A stretch of DNA of 49,940 nucleotides from positions 1 to 49,940 of the forward strand of contig JAMHWD010000029.1 of NCBI GenBank assembly GCA_035911135.1, read 5' to 3'. This document shows positions 7,880 to 14,709 of the stretch, one piece after another. Each line of letters begins with the position of its first letter. Position 1 is the stretch's first letter. The notes under the pieces are model-generated. The model was not told the DNA's origin. It did not search any database and saw only the letters and a program-made list of their open reading frames with translations. Origin of the DNA: JAMHWD01 sp035911135 (GTDB lineage: Bacteria > Pseudomonadota > Alphaproteobacteria > Micavibrionales > Micavibrionaceae). Both the position numbers and the translations under genes were made by a program.

Positions 7880-8965
7880 TTATTCTGCGGTGTTCGGGGC
7901 AGGCGATGTTACAGGTGGTATGGCGGGCGACGGAACCGGCGGCGCCGTTTTAATTTCCTGTTGGCCGCGAATATTGCGCCATTTGGCCACGTTATCATTA
8001 TGTTCCCGCAGGCTTTTGGCAAAGGCATGACCACCTGTGCCATCGGCAACCATATAGATGAAATCATGTTTTTCAGGGGTCAGGGCGGCAATAATGGATT
8101 TTGCGCCGGGATTGCAAATGGGTGTGGGCGGAAGGCCGGCATAAAGATAGGTGTTATAGGGGGAGTCAAATTCCAGATCTTTTTTCAGCAACCGCCGCCC
8201 CAGCGGCCCTTGCCCCTCACTTTGCGGATGGCCATCGGTGACAGCATAAATAACGGTAGGATCCGATTGCAGGCGCATTTCCGTCTTAAGGCGGTTGATG
8301 AACAGGCCCGCTACGCGTTCGCGTTCTTCGGGTTTTCCCGTTTCTTTTTCGATGATCGAGGCCATGATAATGGCTTCCTGCGGGGTCTTGAACGGGGTAT
8401 CTGGCGCGCGGGATGTCCAGATCGTATCCAGAAATACGTTCATTTCCTTTTGCATGCGCTCGATGGTGGCCTGGCGGTCTTCGCCGCGCACATAGGAATA
8501 TGTGTCGGGATAGATCGACCCCTCCGGCGGGTTCTTGGTGATTGTGCCGCTCATCAGATCGAGCCCGTTCAGCAGCGCGACAATTTCCGCGCTGGTCAGG
8601 CCTTCGGGGATAGTGAACTGGTAGCTGAGGGTTTTGCCTGATTGCAAAAGCCGGACAATGGTTCTGGCGCTCATGCCGGCTTCGAGCTGGTATTCGCCGG
8701 CCTTGAGAAAATCGTCATTATCCAGAAATTTCGCGCCCAGAACAAAAGCCATGGGGCTGTGGATCGCGCCGGCGGCGTAGAGATTATTGGCAATTGTCTG
8801 GCTGGTCTGGCCGCGTTCGATTACAAATGTCTGCGGCGCGGCGAGCGGCCCTTTTTGGATATATTGCGTGTTGACCCAATAGCCGGCTGCGATAACGGCA
8901 ATCACAAACAAGGTGATGGCGAATGAGAAAATATTGCCAAATGTTCTCGAGAGTTTCACGCTCAT
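7880..8965 (-). CDS. mltG: Endolytic murein transglycosylase MltG
   Basis: MltG cleaves nascent glycan strands in the inner membrane and so sets the length of new peptidoglycan chains. The protein has a short cytoplasmic start, one membrane helix (about residues 12-31), a LysM-like region (FVIERGQTSQTIANNLY) and the YceG catalytic domain. The catalytic Glu is E206 in MASIIEKETG, equivalent to E218 of the E. coli enzyme, and the conserved LQSDPTVIYAV motif follows. The 361-residue length is normal; the Pro-rich end is variable in the family. It is the last gene of the fab cluster, 47 bp after fabF, the usual position in alphaproteobacteria. Confidence 0.95.
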   Translation of the reverse strand: MSVKLSRTFGNIFSFAITLFVIAVIAAGYWVNTQYIQKGPLAAPQTFVIERGQTSQTIANNLYAAGAIHSPMAFVLGAKFLDNDDFLKAGEYQLEAGMSARTIVRLLQSGKTLSYQFTIPEGLTSAEIVALLNGLDLMSGTITKNPPEGSIYPDTYSYVRGEDRQATIERMQKEMNVFLDTIWTSRAPDTPFKTPQEAIIMASIIEKETGKPEERERVAGLFINRLKTEMRLQSDPTVIYAVTDGHPQSEGQGPLGRRLLKKDLEFDSPYNTYLYAGLPPTPICNPGAKSIIAALTPEKHDFIYMVADGTGGHAFAKSLREHNDNVAKWRNIRGQQEIKTAPPVPSPAIPPVTSPAPNTAE

Positions 8966-9012
8966 GGGGGCTACTCTAACAGAGTTTTCATGAACCTGCT
9001 AGATGCGGTTCA

Positions 9013-10284
9013 TTAAACGGATCGCATCACCAGCGAGGCATTCGTGCCACCAAAACCAAAGGAATTGGAAAGCGCCGTGCGGACTTTCTTTTCCTTGGCC
9101 TTATGAGGGACAAGGTCGATGCCGGTGCATTCCTCGGACGGGTTGTCCAGATTCAGCGTGGGCGGCAAGATGCCTGTCTCGATGGCTTTCAGGGCATAGA
9201 TCGCCTCGACCGCCCCGGCCGCGCCCAGCAAATGCCCGATCGCGGATTTTGTGGAGGACATGGACATCGTATCCAGCGCATTGGCAAACAGGCGTTTGAC
9301 CGCGCCGAATTCAATGCCATCACCAACAGGGGTCGATGTGCCATGGGCATTGATGTAATCAATTTGTTCAGGGTTCAGCCCGGCGCGTTTCAGGGCCGCC
9401 TTCATGGCGCGGAAGCCGCCATTGCCATCCTCGGCAGGGGATGTGATGTGGTGTGCATCGCCGGAGAGGCCGTAACCGATTACCTCGCCGTAGATTTTCG
9501 CGCCGCGCTTTTTGGCGTGCTCGTATTCTTCTAAAACGACAACGCCTGCACCTTCGCCGATGACAAAGCCATCGCGGTCTTTATCCCAGGGGCGGGAAGC
9601 CTTTTCCGGTGTATCGTTATAGGATGTCGAAAGCGCGCGCGCGGCGGCAAATCCGGCCACGCCAATCCGGCAGACTGCGCCTTCCGCGCCGCCGGCGATC
9701 ATGACATCGGCATCGTCAAAGGCAATCAGGCGCGCCGCATCGCCAATGGCATGCGTGCCCGTCGCGCAAGCCGTTACGACAGAATGGTTCGGGCCGCGGT
9801 ATCCGTATTTGATCGAGACATGGCCGGAGACAAGATTAATCAGCGAGGCCGGGACGAAAAATGGCGAGATGCGGCGCGGGCCTTTTTCATTCATCAATGT
9901 CGAGGTTTTGTAAATCTCATCCAGACCGCCAATGCCGGAACCAATCAGAACGCCGGTGCGGTCCTGTTGCTCTTCGTTTTGCGGCTTGTAACCGGAATCG
10001 GCAATGGCTTCATGCGCTGCTGCCAATCCATAAGTGATAAAGACATCGGTCTTGCGCTGGTCTTTCGGTTCGACATACAGATCCGGGTTGAACGCGCCGT
10101 CTGTGGGTTGCGTGGAATCCGTGCGCGGGATAATCCCTGCGATCTTGGATGGGATGTCAGAGACGTCAAAAGCCGTGATCTGGCGAATACCGCTTTTTCC
10201 GGCCGTGATGGCCGACCAGTTATGCGCCACGCCCATACCCAGCGGCGATACCATTCCCATACCTGTAACTACAACGCGTCTCAT
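9013..10284 (-). CDS. fabF: 3-oxoacyl-ACP synthase II (FabF)
   Basis: FabF condenses malonyl-ACP with a growing acyl-ACP in type II fatty-acid synthesis in the cytoplasm. The thiolase-fold protein of 423 residues has the complete Cys-His-His triad: C173 in TACATGTHAIGD, H314 in INAHGTSTPVGD and H351 in KSAIGHLLGAAG. The C-terminal NSFGFGGTNASLV loop is also typical. It follows acpP by about 110 bp, and that gap contains a small GC-rich hairpin. It carries substrate on the AcpP encoded directly upstream. Confidence 0.97.
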   Translation of the reverse strand: MRRVVVTGMGMVSPLGMGVAHNWSAITAGKSGIRQITAFDVSDIPSKIAGIIPRTDSTQPTDGAFNPDLYVEPKDQRKTDVFITYGLAAAHEAIADSGYKPQNEEQQDRTGVLIGSGIGGLDEIYKTSTLMNEKGPRRISPFFVPASLINLVSGHVSIKYGYRGPNHSVVTACATGTHAIGDAARLIAFDDADVMIAGGAEGAVCRIGVAGFAAARALSTSYNDTPEKASRPWDKDRDGFVIGEGAGVVVLEEYEHAKKRGAKIYGEVIGYGLSGDAHHITSPAEDGNGGFRAMKAALKRAGLNPEQIDYINAHGTSTPVGDGIEFGAVKRLFANALDTMSMSSTKSAIGHLLGAAGAVEAIYALKAIETGILPPTLNLDNPSEECTGIDLVPHKAKEKKVRTALSNSFGFGGTNASLVMRSV

Positions 10285-10349
10285 GCAACAATCCTTTTAG
10301 AAATGTCTTTGCCTTGAACAAGATAGAATGCAAGGCCTTAAAATGAAGG

Positions 10350-10367
10350 TCCCCGCTTTCGCGGGGA
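10350..10367. repeat. REP-like hairpin in the acpP-fabF gap
   Basis: TCCCCGC (10350-10356) pairs with GCGGGGA (10361-10367) around a 4-nt loop that reads GAAA on the minus strand. There is no T-tract, so a terminator is unlikely. The layout, CC-stem ending GC-GAA(A/G)-GC, matches the hairpins flanking the GIY-YIG remnant at 12458-12828, so it may be a solitary copy of the same repeat class. Confidence 0.55.
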
Positions 10368-10397
10368 ACACATAATCAAAGTATAGCCGAAGCGATA

Positions 10398-10637
10398 TTA
10401 CTCGCCGGAATTGTCCTTGATGAAGCTGATGGCATCGCCAACAGTCTGGATTTTCTCGGCGGCATCATCAGGAATTTCAACGCTGAATTCTTCTTCAAAA
10501 GCCATAACCAGCTCAACTGTGTCGAGGCTGTCCGCGCCGAGGTCGTCGATAAAGCTCGCCTCTTCCTTGACCTTGGACTCTTCTACGCCAAGATGCTCAA
10601 CGACGATTTTCTTTACGCGCTCTGCGATGTCACTCAT
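10398..10637 (-). CDS. acpP: Acyl carrier protein
   Basis: This is the small acidic carrier of fatty-acid synthesis, 79 residues. The phosphopantetheine attachment Ser is S37 in DDLGADSLDTVELVM, the universal ACP motif, in a four-helix sequence with the expected acidic bias. AcpP delivers acyl chains to FabD, FabG and FabF encoded around it. It is preceded by a 116-bp gap with a candidate promoter of its own, as is common because ACP is made in large amounts. Confidence 0.98.
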   Translation of the reverse strand: MSDIAERVKKIVVEHLGVEESKVKEEASFIDDLGADSLDTVELVMAFEEEFSVEIPDDAAEKIQTVGDAISFIKDNSGE

Positions 10638-10703
10638 GGGGGTAATCCTTTTTCTTCTTTGTTTGTGTTATTTGGTTTTACGTATCATTTTTAACGGTTG
10701 CAG

Positions 10704-10731
10704 ACTTTATCATTACAATCAGTCAATGCAA
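10704..10731 (-). promoter_or_regulatory. Candidate promoter for acpP
   Basis: On the minus strand TTGCAT (10731-10726) and TAAAGT (10709-10704) are separated by 16 bp, in the gap between the HAD gene and acpP. The match to the sigma-70 consensus is partial. Confidence 0.35.
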
Positions 10732-10753
10732 GAAAAATTGATCGAAGGTGGTT

Positions 10754-11464
10754 TTAGCATGCTGCTTGGCCGCAGAAAACTGATTTTTTTATCTCCAAGG
10801 CTTCTGGGATGTGGATAAGAGCCTCAAAAACGCGCATAGCGCCGATCTGGCGCAGATTTTCAGCCTGCCGGGCAGGATCGTGATGGGCAGGCGTCACCCC
10901 AAAAACCTGCATACCGGCATCCACGCCTGCCTTGACCCCGGCCATGCTGTCCTCAAGAACCAGCGTATGGGCGGGGCTTTCGCTCATTTTGGCGGCAGCA
11001 TGCAGGAAAAGATCGGGAAAAGGCTTGGGCCGCGGCACTTCTATCTTGGTGAAAATGCGTTCTTCCCCGAAATAATCGAACAGACCCGTGATTTTGAGGC
11101 TTTTGATCACGCTGGAGCGCTCGCCATTCGATGCCACGCAGATTTTATACCGCGAGGCGGCATAGTCCAGGAGGTCACGCGCGCCGGGAATGGCCGATAG
11201 CCCTTCATCCATTTTGGCTTGGGCGCGGGCGACATAAATCTCTGATGTCAGGACGGATGAGAGATCATGGCCGGATTCCGCTTCGATCATGCCGCGGATA
11301 TTGCCCAATGTCAGCCCGGTGAAATGTTCAAGGCAGTAGGCGGGCGTATATTTCGTCAGGCCGTATTCCGAGACGATATCGGCTATGGCCGTATTATAAA
11401 GCGCCTCGGAATCAACCAGCGTCCCGTCGCAGTCAAAGATGATGAGTTGATAATCTGCGCTCAT
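10754..11464 (-). CDS. HAD-superfamily phosphatase (phosphoglycolate phosphatase / beta-PGM-like)
   Basis: This 236-residue hydrolase has the HAD motif I IIFDCDGTLVDSE (nucleophile D11, acid D13), a four-helix cap, motif II in CVASNGE and motif III/IV in PKPFPDLFLHAAAKM and LVLEDSMAGVKAG. This subfamily, with the cap inserted after motif I, includes phosphoglycolate phosphatases and sugar-phosphate phosphatases; the substrate cannot be read from the sequence. The gene sits 12 bp after fabG and before acpP, so it is expressed with the fatty-acid genes. The last 15 or so residues (EIKKSVFCGQAAC) are atypical. A housekeeping phosphatase or a metabolite-repair role are both possible. Confidence 0.85.
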   Translation of the reverse strand: MSADYQLIIFDCDGTLVDSEALYNTAIADIVSEYGLTKYTPAYCLEHFTGLTLGNIRGMIEAESGHDLSSVLTSEIYVARAQAKMDEGLSAIPGARDLLDYAASRYKICVASNGERSSVIKSLKITGLFDYFGEERIFTKIEVPRPKPFPDLFLHAAAKMSESPAHTLVLEDSMAGVKAGVDAGMQVFGVTPAHHDPARQAENLRQIGAMRVFEALIHIPEALEIKKSVFCGQAAC

Positions 11465-11476
11465 ACCATCACGGCT

Positions 11477-12214
11477 CTAGATCATGGCCATGCCGCCATT
11501 GACGTGGATCGTCTGGCCTGTGACATAGCCGGCTTCATCGGATGCCAGATAAAGGGCCGCCGCCGCGATATCTTCGGATTTTCCCATCACACCGGCCGGG
11601 ATATTGGCGGTAATGCGGGATTTCTGGTCATCATTCAGCGCATCCGTCATGGCCGTGGCGATAAAGCCCGGCGCGATACAGTTGATGGTAATGCCGCGGG
11701 AGGCAATTTCCTGCGCCATGGCTTTGGACCAGCCGATAACACCGGCCTTGGAGGCCACATAGTTACATTGGCCCGGATTACCCGTTACCCCTACCACGGA
11801 GGAGATATTGATGATGCGGCCCCAGCGGCGCTTCATCATGCCGCGCTGTACCGCGCGGGCGAGGCGGAAGGTTGAGGTCAGATTTACATCCAGAACTTCC
11901 TGCCATTCTTCGTCCTTCATCCGCATGGAGAGGTTGTCGCGCGTCAGCCCGGCATTGTTCACAAGGATATCAATCTGGCCCATGGCTTCTTCGGCGGATT
12001 TGACCAGCGCATCAATTTCCTCAGGCTTGGAAAGATCGGCGGGCAAGATGGAAACGCGTTCGCCCAGTTCGGCGGCCAGTTCTTCCAGCTTGGCCTTATT
12101 ACGGCCCGACAGGCCGACATGCGCGCCTTGTGCGTGCAGGGATTTGGCAATCGCCCCGCCAATACCGCCTGTTGCGCCTGTCACGAGAGCCTTTTTTCCG
12201 GTGAGATCAAACAT
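11477..12214 (-). CDS. fabG: 3-oxoacyl-ACP reductase (FabG)
   Basis: FabG reduces 3-ketoacyl-ACP with NADPH in the elongation cycle. It is a classical short-chain dehydrogenase of 245 residues: cofactor loop TGATGGIG at 12-19, NNAG at 86-89, and catalytic Ser139, Tyr152 and Lys156 in the SS, NYVASKAG region, with the PGFIATAMT segment after. The ATG at 12214 has AAGGAAG upstream. It lies downstream of fabD, but a 370-bp repeat element and an AT-rich leader with a possible promoter separate the two. Confidence 0.96.
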   Translation of the reverse strand: MFDLTGKKALVTGATGGIGGAIAKSLHAQGAHVGLSGRNKAKLEELAAELGERVSILPADLSKPEEIDALVKSAEEAMGQIDILVNNAGLTRDNLSMRMKDEEWQEVLDVNLTSTFRLARAVQRGMMKRRWGRIINISSVVGVTGNPGQCNYVASKAGVIGWSKAMAQEIASRGITINCIAPGFIATAMTDALNDDQKSRITANIPAGVMGKSEDIAAAALYLASDEAGYVTGQTIHVNGGMAMI

Positions 12215-12251
12215 GGTTTCTTCCTTTTTTTAATATGTTCCTGCTTTGTGA

Positions 12252-12340
12252 TTTTGTTCAGTTCGTTTTCGAGATTTCGCTTTTTTATTCTCGCTCTTTG
12301 TTTTTATTGCCTTTTTCAGGGTTTTTGTTCAGTTCGTTTT
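12252..12340. repeat. 18-bp direct repeat in the fabG leader
   Basis: TTTTGTTCAGTTCGTTTT occurs perfectly at 12252-12269 and 12323-12340, 71 bp apart, within a T-rich (A-rich in the transcript) stretch between the candidate fabG promoter and fabG. The purpose is unknown; a local duplication or a regulator-binding pair are possible. Confidence 0.6.
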
Positions 12341-12377
12341 TCGTGGCATTACATTTTTTCCTGTAGCCGGTCTCATT

Positions 12378-12405
12378 ATTATAGGAAAATTATCCTAATA
12401 TGAAA
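12378..12405 (-). promoter_or_regulatory. Candidate promoter for fabG
   Basis: On the minus strand a perfect TATAAT (12383-12378) is preceded, after 16 bp, by the weak -35 TTTCAT (12405-12400). An imperfect palindrome, AGGATAATTTTCCT, lies in the spacer. It would restore expression of fabG and later genes downstream of the inserted element. Confidence 0.4.
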
Positions 12406-12457
12406 TTCCCGATGCTGCAAGCCGCAACCAAGGTTAGATTGAATGTCTTTTTCTCTC

Positions 12458-12484
12458 GTAATCCTTGCGAAGGCAAGGATCCAT
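12458..12484 (+). repeat. Left 27-bp inverted repeat of the GIY-YIG element
   Basis: This is a perfect inverted copy of 12802-12828 and contains an 8-bp stem with a GAAG loop (12461-12480). It abuts the stop codon of the GIY-YIG frame. Confidence 0.9.
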
Positions 12485-12787
12485 TTATATTAAGGGCTCC
12501 AGAGTCCGCGATAAATCAATCCATTGCGGGTTATGTTCTTCAATCAGACGAATTTTCCAGTCGCGTTTCCAAACTTGCATGTTCTTTTCGCGTAGGGCCG
12601 CTTGTTCGGAATTATCGCATATTTCAAAATACACCAAATGTTTAACATTCTATTTTGCCGTAAAGCAATCGGGGTCCAATTTATTTTGATGTTCCCATAC
12701 TCGCTTTCCCAAGTCGGATGTCATCCCGATATAAAGCGTTCCATAAGGCTTGCTGGCAAGAATATAGACGAAAAAACTCTTGGTCAT
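12485..12787 (-). pseudogene. GIY-YIG family endonuclease, broken by an in-frame TAG
   Basis: The minus-strand frame from the ATG at 12787 reads MTKSFFVYILASKPYGTLYIG, then TSDLGKRVWEHQNK, a stop, then NVKHLVYFEICDNSEQAALRE and WKIRLIEEHNPQWIDL, ending in TAA at 12485-12487. This is the complete 100-codon UPF0213/YhbQ-like single-domain GIY-YIG nuclease, with VYIL and YIGMT strands, the RVWEH motif and the catalytic-region Glu in REKNMQ. Codon 46 is TAG (12652-12650), where relatives usually have Tyr in a TAKYNV motif, so a single substitution inactivates it. The rest is undamaged, so the loss is recent. Read in isolation, neither half would be functional. It fills the space between two inverted hairpin repeats. 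Confidence 0.9.
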
Positions 12788-12801
12788 GGCTTATCAATTC
12801 C

Positions 12802-12828
12802 ATGGATCCTTGCCTTCGCAAGGATTAC
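12802..12828 (-). repeat. Right 27-bp inverted repeat, containing the fabD stop codon
   Basis: This is a perfect inverted copy of 12458-12484. The fabD stop codon TAA (12827-12825) is part of the repeat, so the repeat ends the fabD coding sequence. Confidence 0.9.
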
Positions 12829-13766
12829 AGCACACGTAAAAGCGCTTCTATCTCCGCCGGGGTTCCGGCATTGAAGCACTCGATATCTTTCTCGATCCGG
12901 CGGATCAGGCCGGAGAGGACCTTGCCAGCGCCAAGCTCTGCCGCTTGTCCCACGCCTTGCGCCTTCATATATGTAACGCTCTCGCGCCAGCGGACGGTGC
13001 CCGTGACCTGCTCGACCAGAAGGCGGCGGATCTCATCAGGGGCGGTAACGGCGGCGGCCGTCACATTGGCAATAATCGGAACGCCGGGCGCATGAATGAT
13101 AGTATCGGCCAGCGCATCGCGCATGGCTTCGGCGGCGGGTTGCATAAGGCGGCAATGGAAGGGGGCGCTGACGGGCAAGGCAATCGCCTTTTTCGCGCCT
13201 CTGGCCTGTGCAAGGCCGATGGCGGCCTCAACAGCCCCTTTATGGCCGCTGACCACGACCTGGCCGGCGGAATTGTCATTGGCGGCCTCGCAGATTTCGT
13301 TACCCGATACCTCAGCGGCGATCGCTTTCACGTCGTCAAATTCAAGGCCCAAAATGGCAGCCATCGCGCCCATGCCCACGGGAACAGCGCGCTGCATGGA
13401 TTGGCCGCGTAATTTGAGCAAACGGGCCGTATCTTCCAGTTTGAGCGCGCCGGCAGCGGTCAGGGCCGCATATTCGCCCAAAGAATGCCCGGCCATGAAG
13501 GCGCATTTATCGGCGAGTTTAAAGCCGCCCTGCTTTTCAAGGACGCGCACCACGGCCATGGAAACGGCCATCAGGGCGGGTTGTGTGTTTTCCGTAAGAT
13601 TGAGCTGATCTTCCGGCCCTTCATAGATGATCTTGCTCAAACCCTGACCCAGCGTGTCATCCACGCATTCAAAGACTTCGCGGGCCTCAAGGAAGCTTTC
13701 GGCCAGTTCGCGGCCCATGCCGATGACTTGAGATCCTTGTCCGGGAAAAACGAATGCGCGGGTCAT
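12825..13766 (-). CDS. fabD: Malonyl-CoA:ACP transacylase (FabD)
   Basis: FabD transfers malonyl groups from CoA to ACP and so starts each elongation round. The protein of 313 residues has FPGQGSQ at 7-13, the catalytic serine S95 in MAGHSLGEYAAL, and H204 in APFHCRLM. AGGAGA lies 10 nt before the ATG at 13766. The gene is the first of the fab cluster and diverges from rpsF. Its stop codon falls inside the inverted repeat of the GIY-YIG element, so insertion of the repeat may have trimmed or rewritten the last codons. The ending EIEALLRVL looks like a complete C-terminal helix. Confidence 0.97.
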   Translation of the reverse strand: MTRAFVFPGQGSQVIGMGRELAESFLEAREVFECVDDTLGQGLSKIIYEGPEDQLNLTENTQPALMAVSMAVVRVLEKQGGFKLADKCAFMAGHSLGEYAALTAAGALKLEDTARLLKLRGQSMQRAVPVGMGAMAAILGLEFDDVKAIAAEVSGNEICEAANDNSAGQVVVSGHKGAVEAAIGLAQARGAKKAIALPVSAPFHCRLMQPAAEAMRDALADTIIHAPGVPIIANVTAAAVTAPDEIRRLLVEQVTGTVRWRESVTYMKAQGVGQAAELGAGKVLSGLIRRIEKDIECFNAGTPAEIEALLRVL

Positions 13767-13805
13767 AAAGGGTGGTTCTCCTGATGGTTGGCTTGTAAAT
13801 AAAGC

Positions 13806-13834
13806 TTGATTCTGAATGCCAAGACCCTTATAAA
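13806..13834 (+). promoter_or_regulatory. Promoter for rpsF-rpsR-rplI
   Basis: TTGATT (13806-13811) and TATAAA (13829-13834) are spaced by 17 bp, a good sigma-70 type match, about 95 bp before rpsF. The -10 overlaps that of the divergent fabD promoter. Confidence 0.6.
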
Positions 13835-13855
13835 GCGCGGATTAACTGAAAGCAA
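13827..13855 (-). promoter_or_regulatory. Divergent promoter for fabD
   Basis: On the minus strand TTGCTT (13855-13850) and TATAAG (13832-13827) are spaced by 17 bp. It shares the TATAA core with the rpsF promoter on the other strand. Confidence 0.55.
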
Positions 13856-13859
13856 CCTT

Positions 13860-13929
13860 GCTAATTCCGATTTTGGAATTGGCTCTTCCGGCAGAATATA
13901 AAGCCGGTTGAAACCGAAAGGAAAACGAA
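13860..13929 (+). promoter_or_regulatory. Structured rpsF leader, possible S6:S18 autoregulatory site
   Basis: The leader holds a hairpin AATTCC/GGAATT (13863-13868 with 13875-13880), then a second one, CCGGC/GCCGG (13888-13892 with 13903-13907), just before the ribosome binding site GAAAGGA. rpsF leaders in many bacteria carry an RNA bound by the S6:S18 complex with a characteristic CCG element. The position and the CCG-containing second hairpin fit, but a covariance search is needed. Confidence 0.35.
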
Positions 13930-14304
13930 ATGCCGTTCTACGAGACCGTGTTCATCACGCGTCAGGATCTTGGCGACTCTCAAGTCAAGGACCTGACCGA
14001 GCAGATGACAAAAATCATCAAAGCCGAAGGTGGCAAAGTGACAAAGACCGAACAATGGGGTCTGCGTACACTGGCTTACCGCATCAACAAATCCAAAAAA
14101 GGTCACTATACCCTGATCGAAAGCGATGCCCCGGGCAGTGCTATCATCGAGATGGAGCGTAACCTGCGCCTGAACGAAGATGTCGTGCGTTACATGACAA
14201 CGACGCTGGAAGAACTCTCCAAAGGTCAGTCGATCATCCTGGAAAAGCCAGCCAGCCGCTACAGCGACAACGATGAAACAGACAGCAAAGAAGAGGCAGC
14301 ATAA
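13930..14304 (+). CDS. rpsF: 30S ribosomal protein S6
   Basis: S6 binds the central domain of 16S rRNA as a dimer with S18. The 124-residue sequence starts PFYETVFITRQDLGDSQV and contains KTEQWGLRTLAYRINKSKKG, the signature of the family, then RNLRLNEDVVRYMT. The last 25 or so residues are an acidic tail. GAAAGGA precedes the ATG. The stop codon is 2 nt from the rpsR start, so the two proteins that form a complex are made together. Confidence 0.97.
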   Translation: MPFYETVFITRQDLGDSQVKDLTEQMTKIIKAEGGKVTKTEQWGLRTLAYRINKSKKGHYTLIESDAPGSAIIEMERNLRLNEDVVRYMTTTLEELSKGQSIILEKPASRYSDNDETDSKEEAA

Positions 14305-14306
14305 TC

Positions 14307-14705
14307 ATGGCTATGAATGAATCACGCGAATCCCGCAATGAAGGCGGAGCCGGCGGCGCAAAGCGTCCCTTCTTCCGTCGCAAGAAAACATGCCCGTTCA
14401 GCGGTCCGGATGCCAAGCCGATCGACTGGAAGGATGTTCGCACCCTGAGCCGTTATATTTCGGAGCGCGGCAAGATTATGCCGTCCCGTATTACGGCTGT
14501 ATCGCAGAAAAAACAGCGCGAGCTGTCAATCGCGATCAAGCGCGCCCGTCAGATGGCTTTGCTGCCTTACGTGCGTCACGACAATGAAACAGGTCGCCCG
14601 CAGCGTCCGCAACGTTCCTTCGACCGCGACCGCGGCGGCGATCGTGGCGGTGAGCGTTCTTTCGAGAACCGCGGCGAGAGACAAGACAGACAGGTAAAGG
14701 AATAA
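14307..14705 (+). CDS. rpsR: 30S ribosomal protein S18 with a basic C-terminal extension
   Basis: S18 partners S6 on the platform of the small subunit. The core is clear: RRKKTCPFSG, then IDWKDVRTLSRYISERGKIM and QRELSIAIKRARQMALLPY. The usual protein is 75-90 residues. Here there is an N-terminal addition of about 24 residues and, after the LLPYVRHD end of the core, a C-terminal addition of about 40 residues rich in Arg, Asp and Gly (RPQRPQRSFDRDRGGDRGG). The tail resembles RGG-type RNA-binding sequence. The gene is tightly packed between rpsF and rplI. Confidence 0.96.
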   Translation: MAMNESRESRNEGGAGGAKRPFFRRKKTCPFSGPDAKPIDWKDVRTLSRYISERGKIMPSRITAVSQKKQRELSIAIKRARQMALLPYVRHDNETGRPQRPQRSFDRDRGGDRGGERSFENRGERQDRQVKE

Positions 14706-14709
14706 TCTC

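Larger units (their letters stand above)
12458..12828. mobile_element. GIY-YIG gene bounded by 27-bp inverted hairpin repeats
   Basis: A 371-bp unit lies between fabD and fabG. Its ends are perfect 27-bp inverted repeats at 12458-12484 and 12802-12828. Each end is itself a hairpin, ATCCTTGC-GAAG-GCAAGGAT on the plus strand at the left end and its complement at the right. The space between them is filled by one reading frame for a GIY-YIG endonuclease, now broken by a stop codon. Two REP-like hairpins in opposite orientation around a nuclease gene resemble REPIN-type elements, but here the nuclease is GIY-YIG rather than a RAYT transposase. No obvious target duplication is visible. Mobility is inferred. 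Confidence 0.7.

Noticed and set aside
12650..12652. TAG in the GIY-YIG frame as recoding (readthrough or pyrrolysine)
   Set aside because: No recoding element is visible, and relatives have an ordinary Tyr codon here, so a nonsense mutation is simpler.
12400..12874. Small plus-strand frames over the GIY-YIG element
   Set aside because: They have no conserved content; the minus strand gives a recognisable GIY-YIG domain through the same bases.
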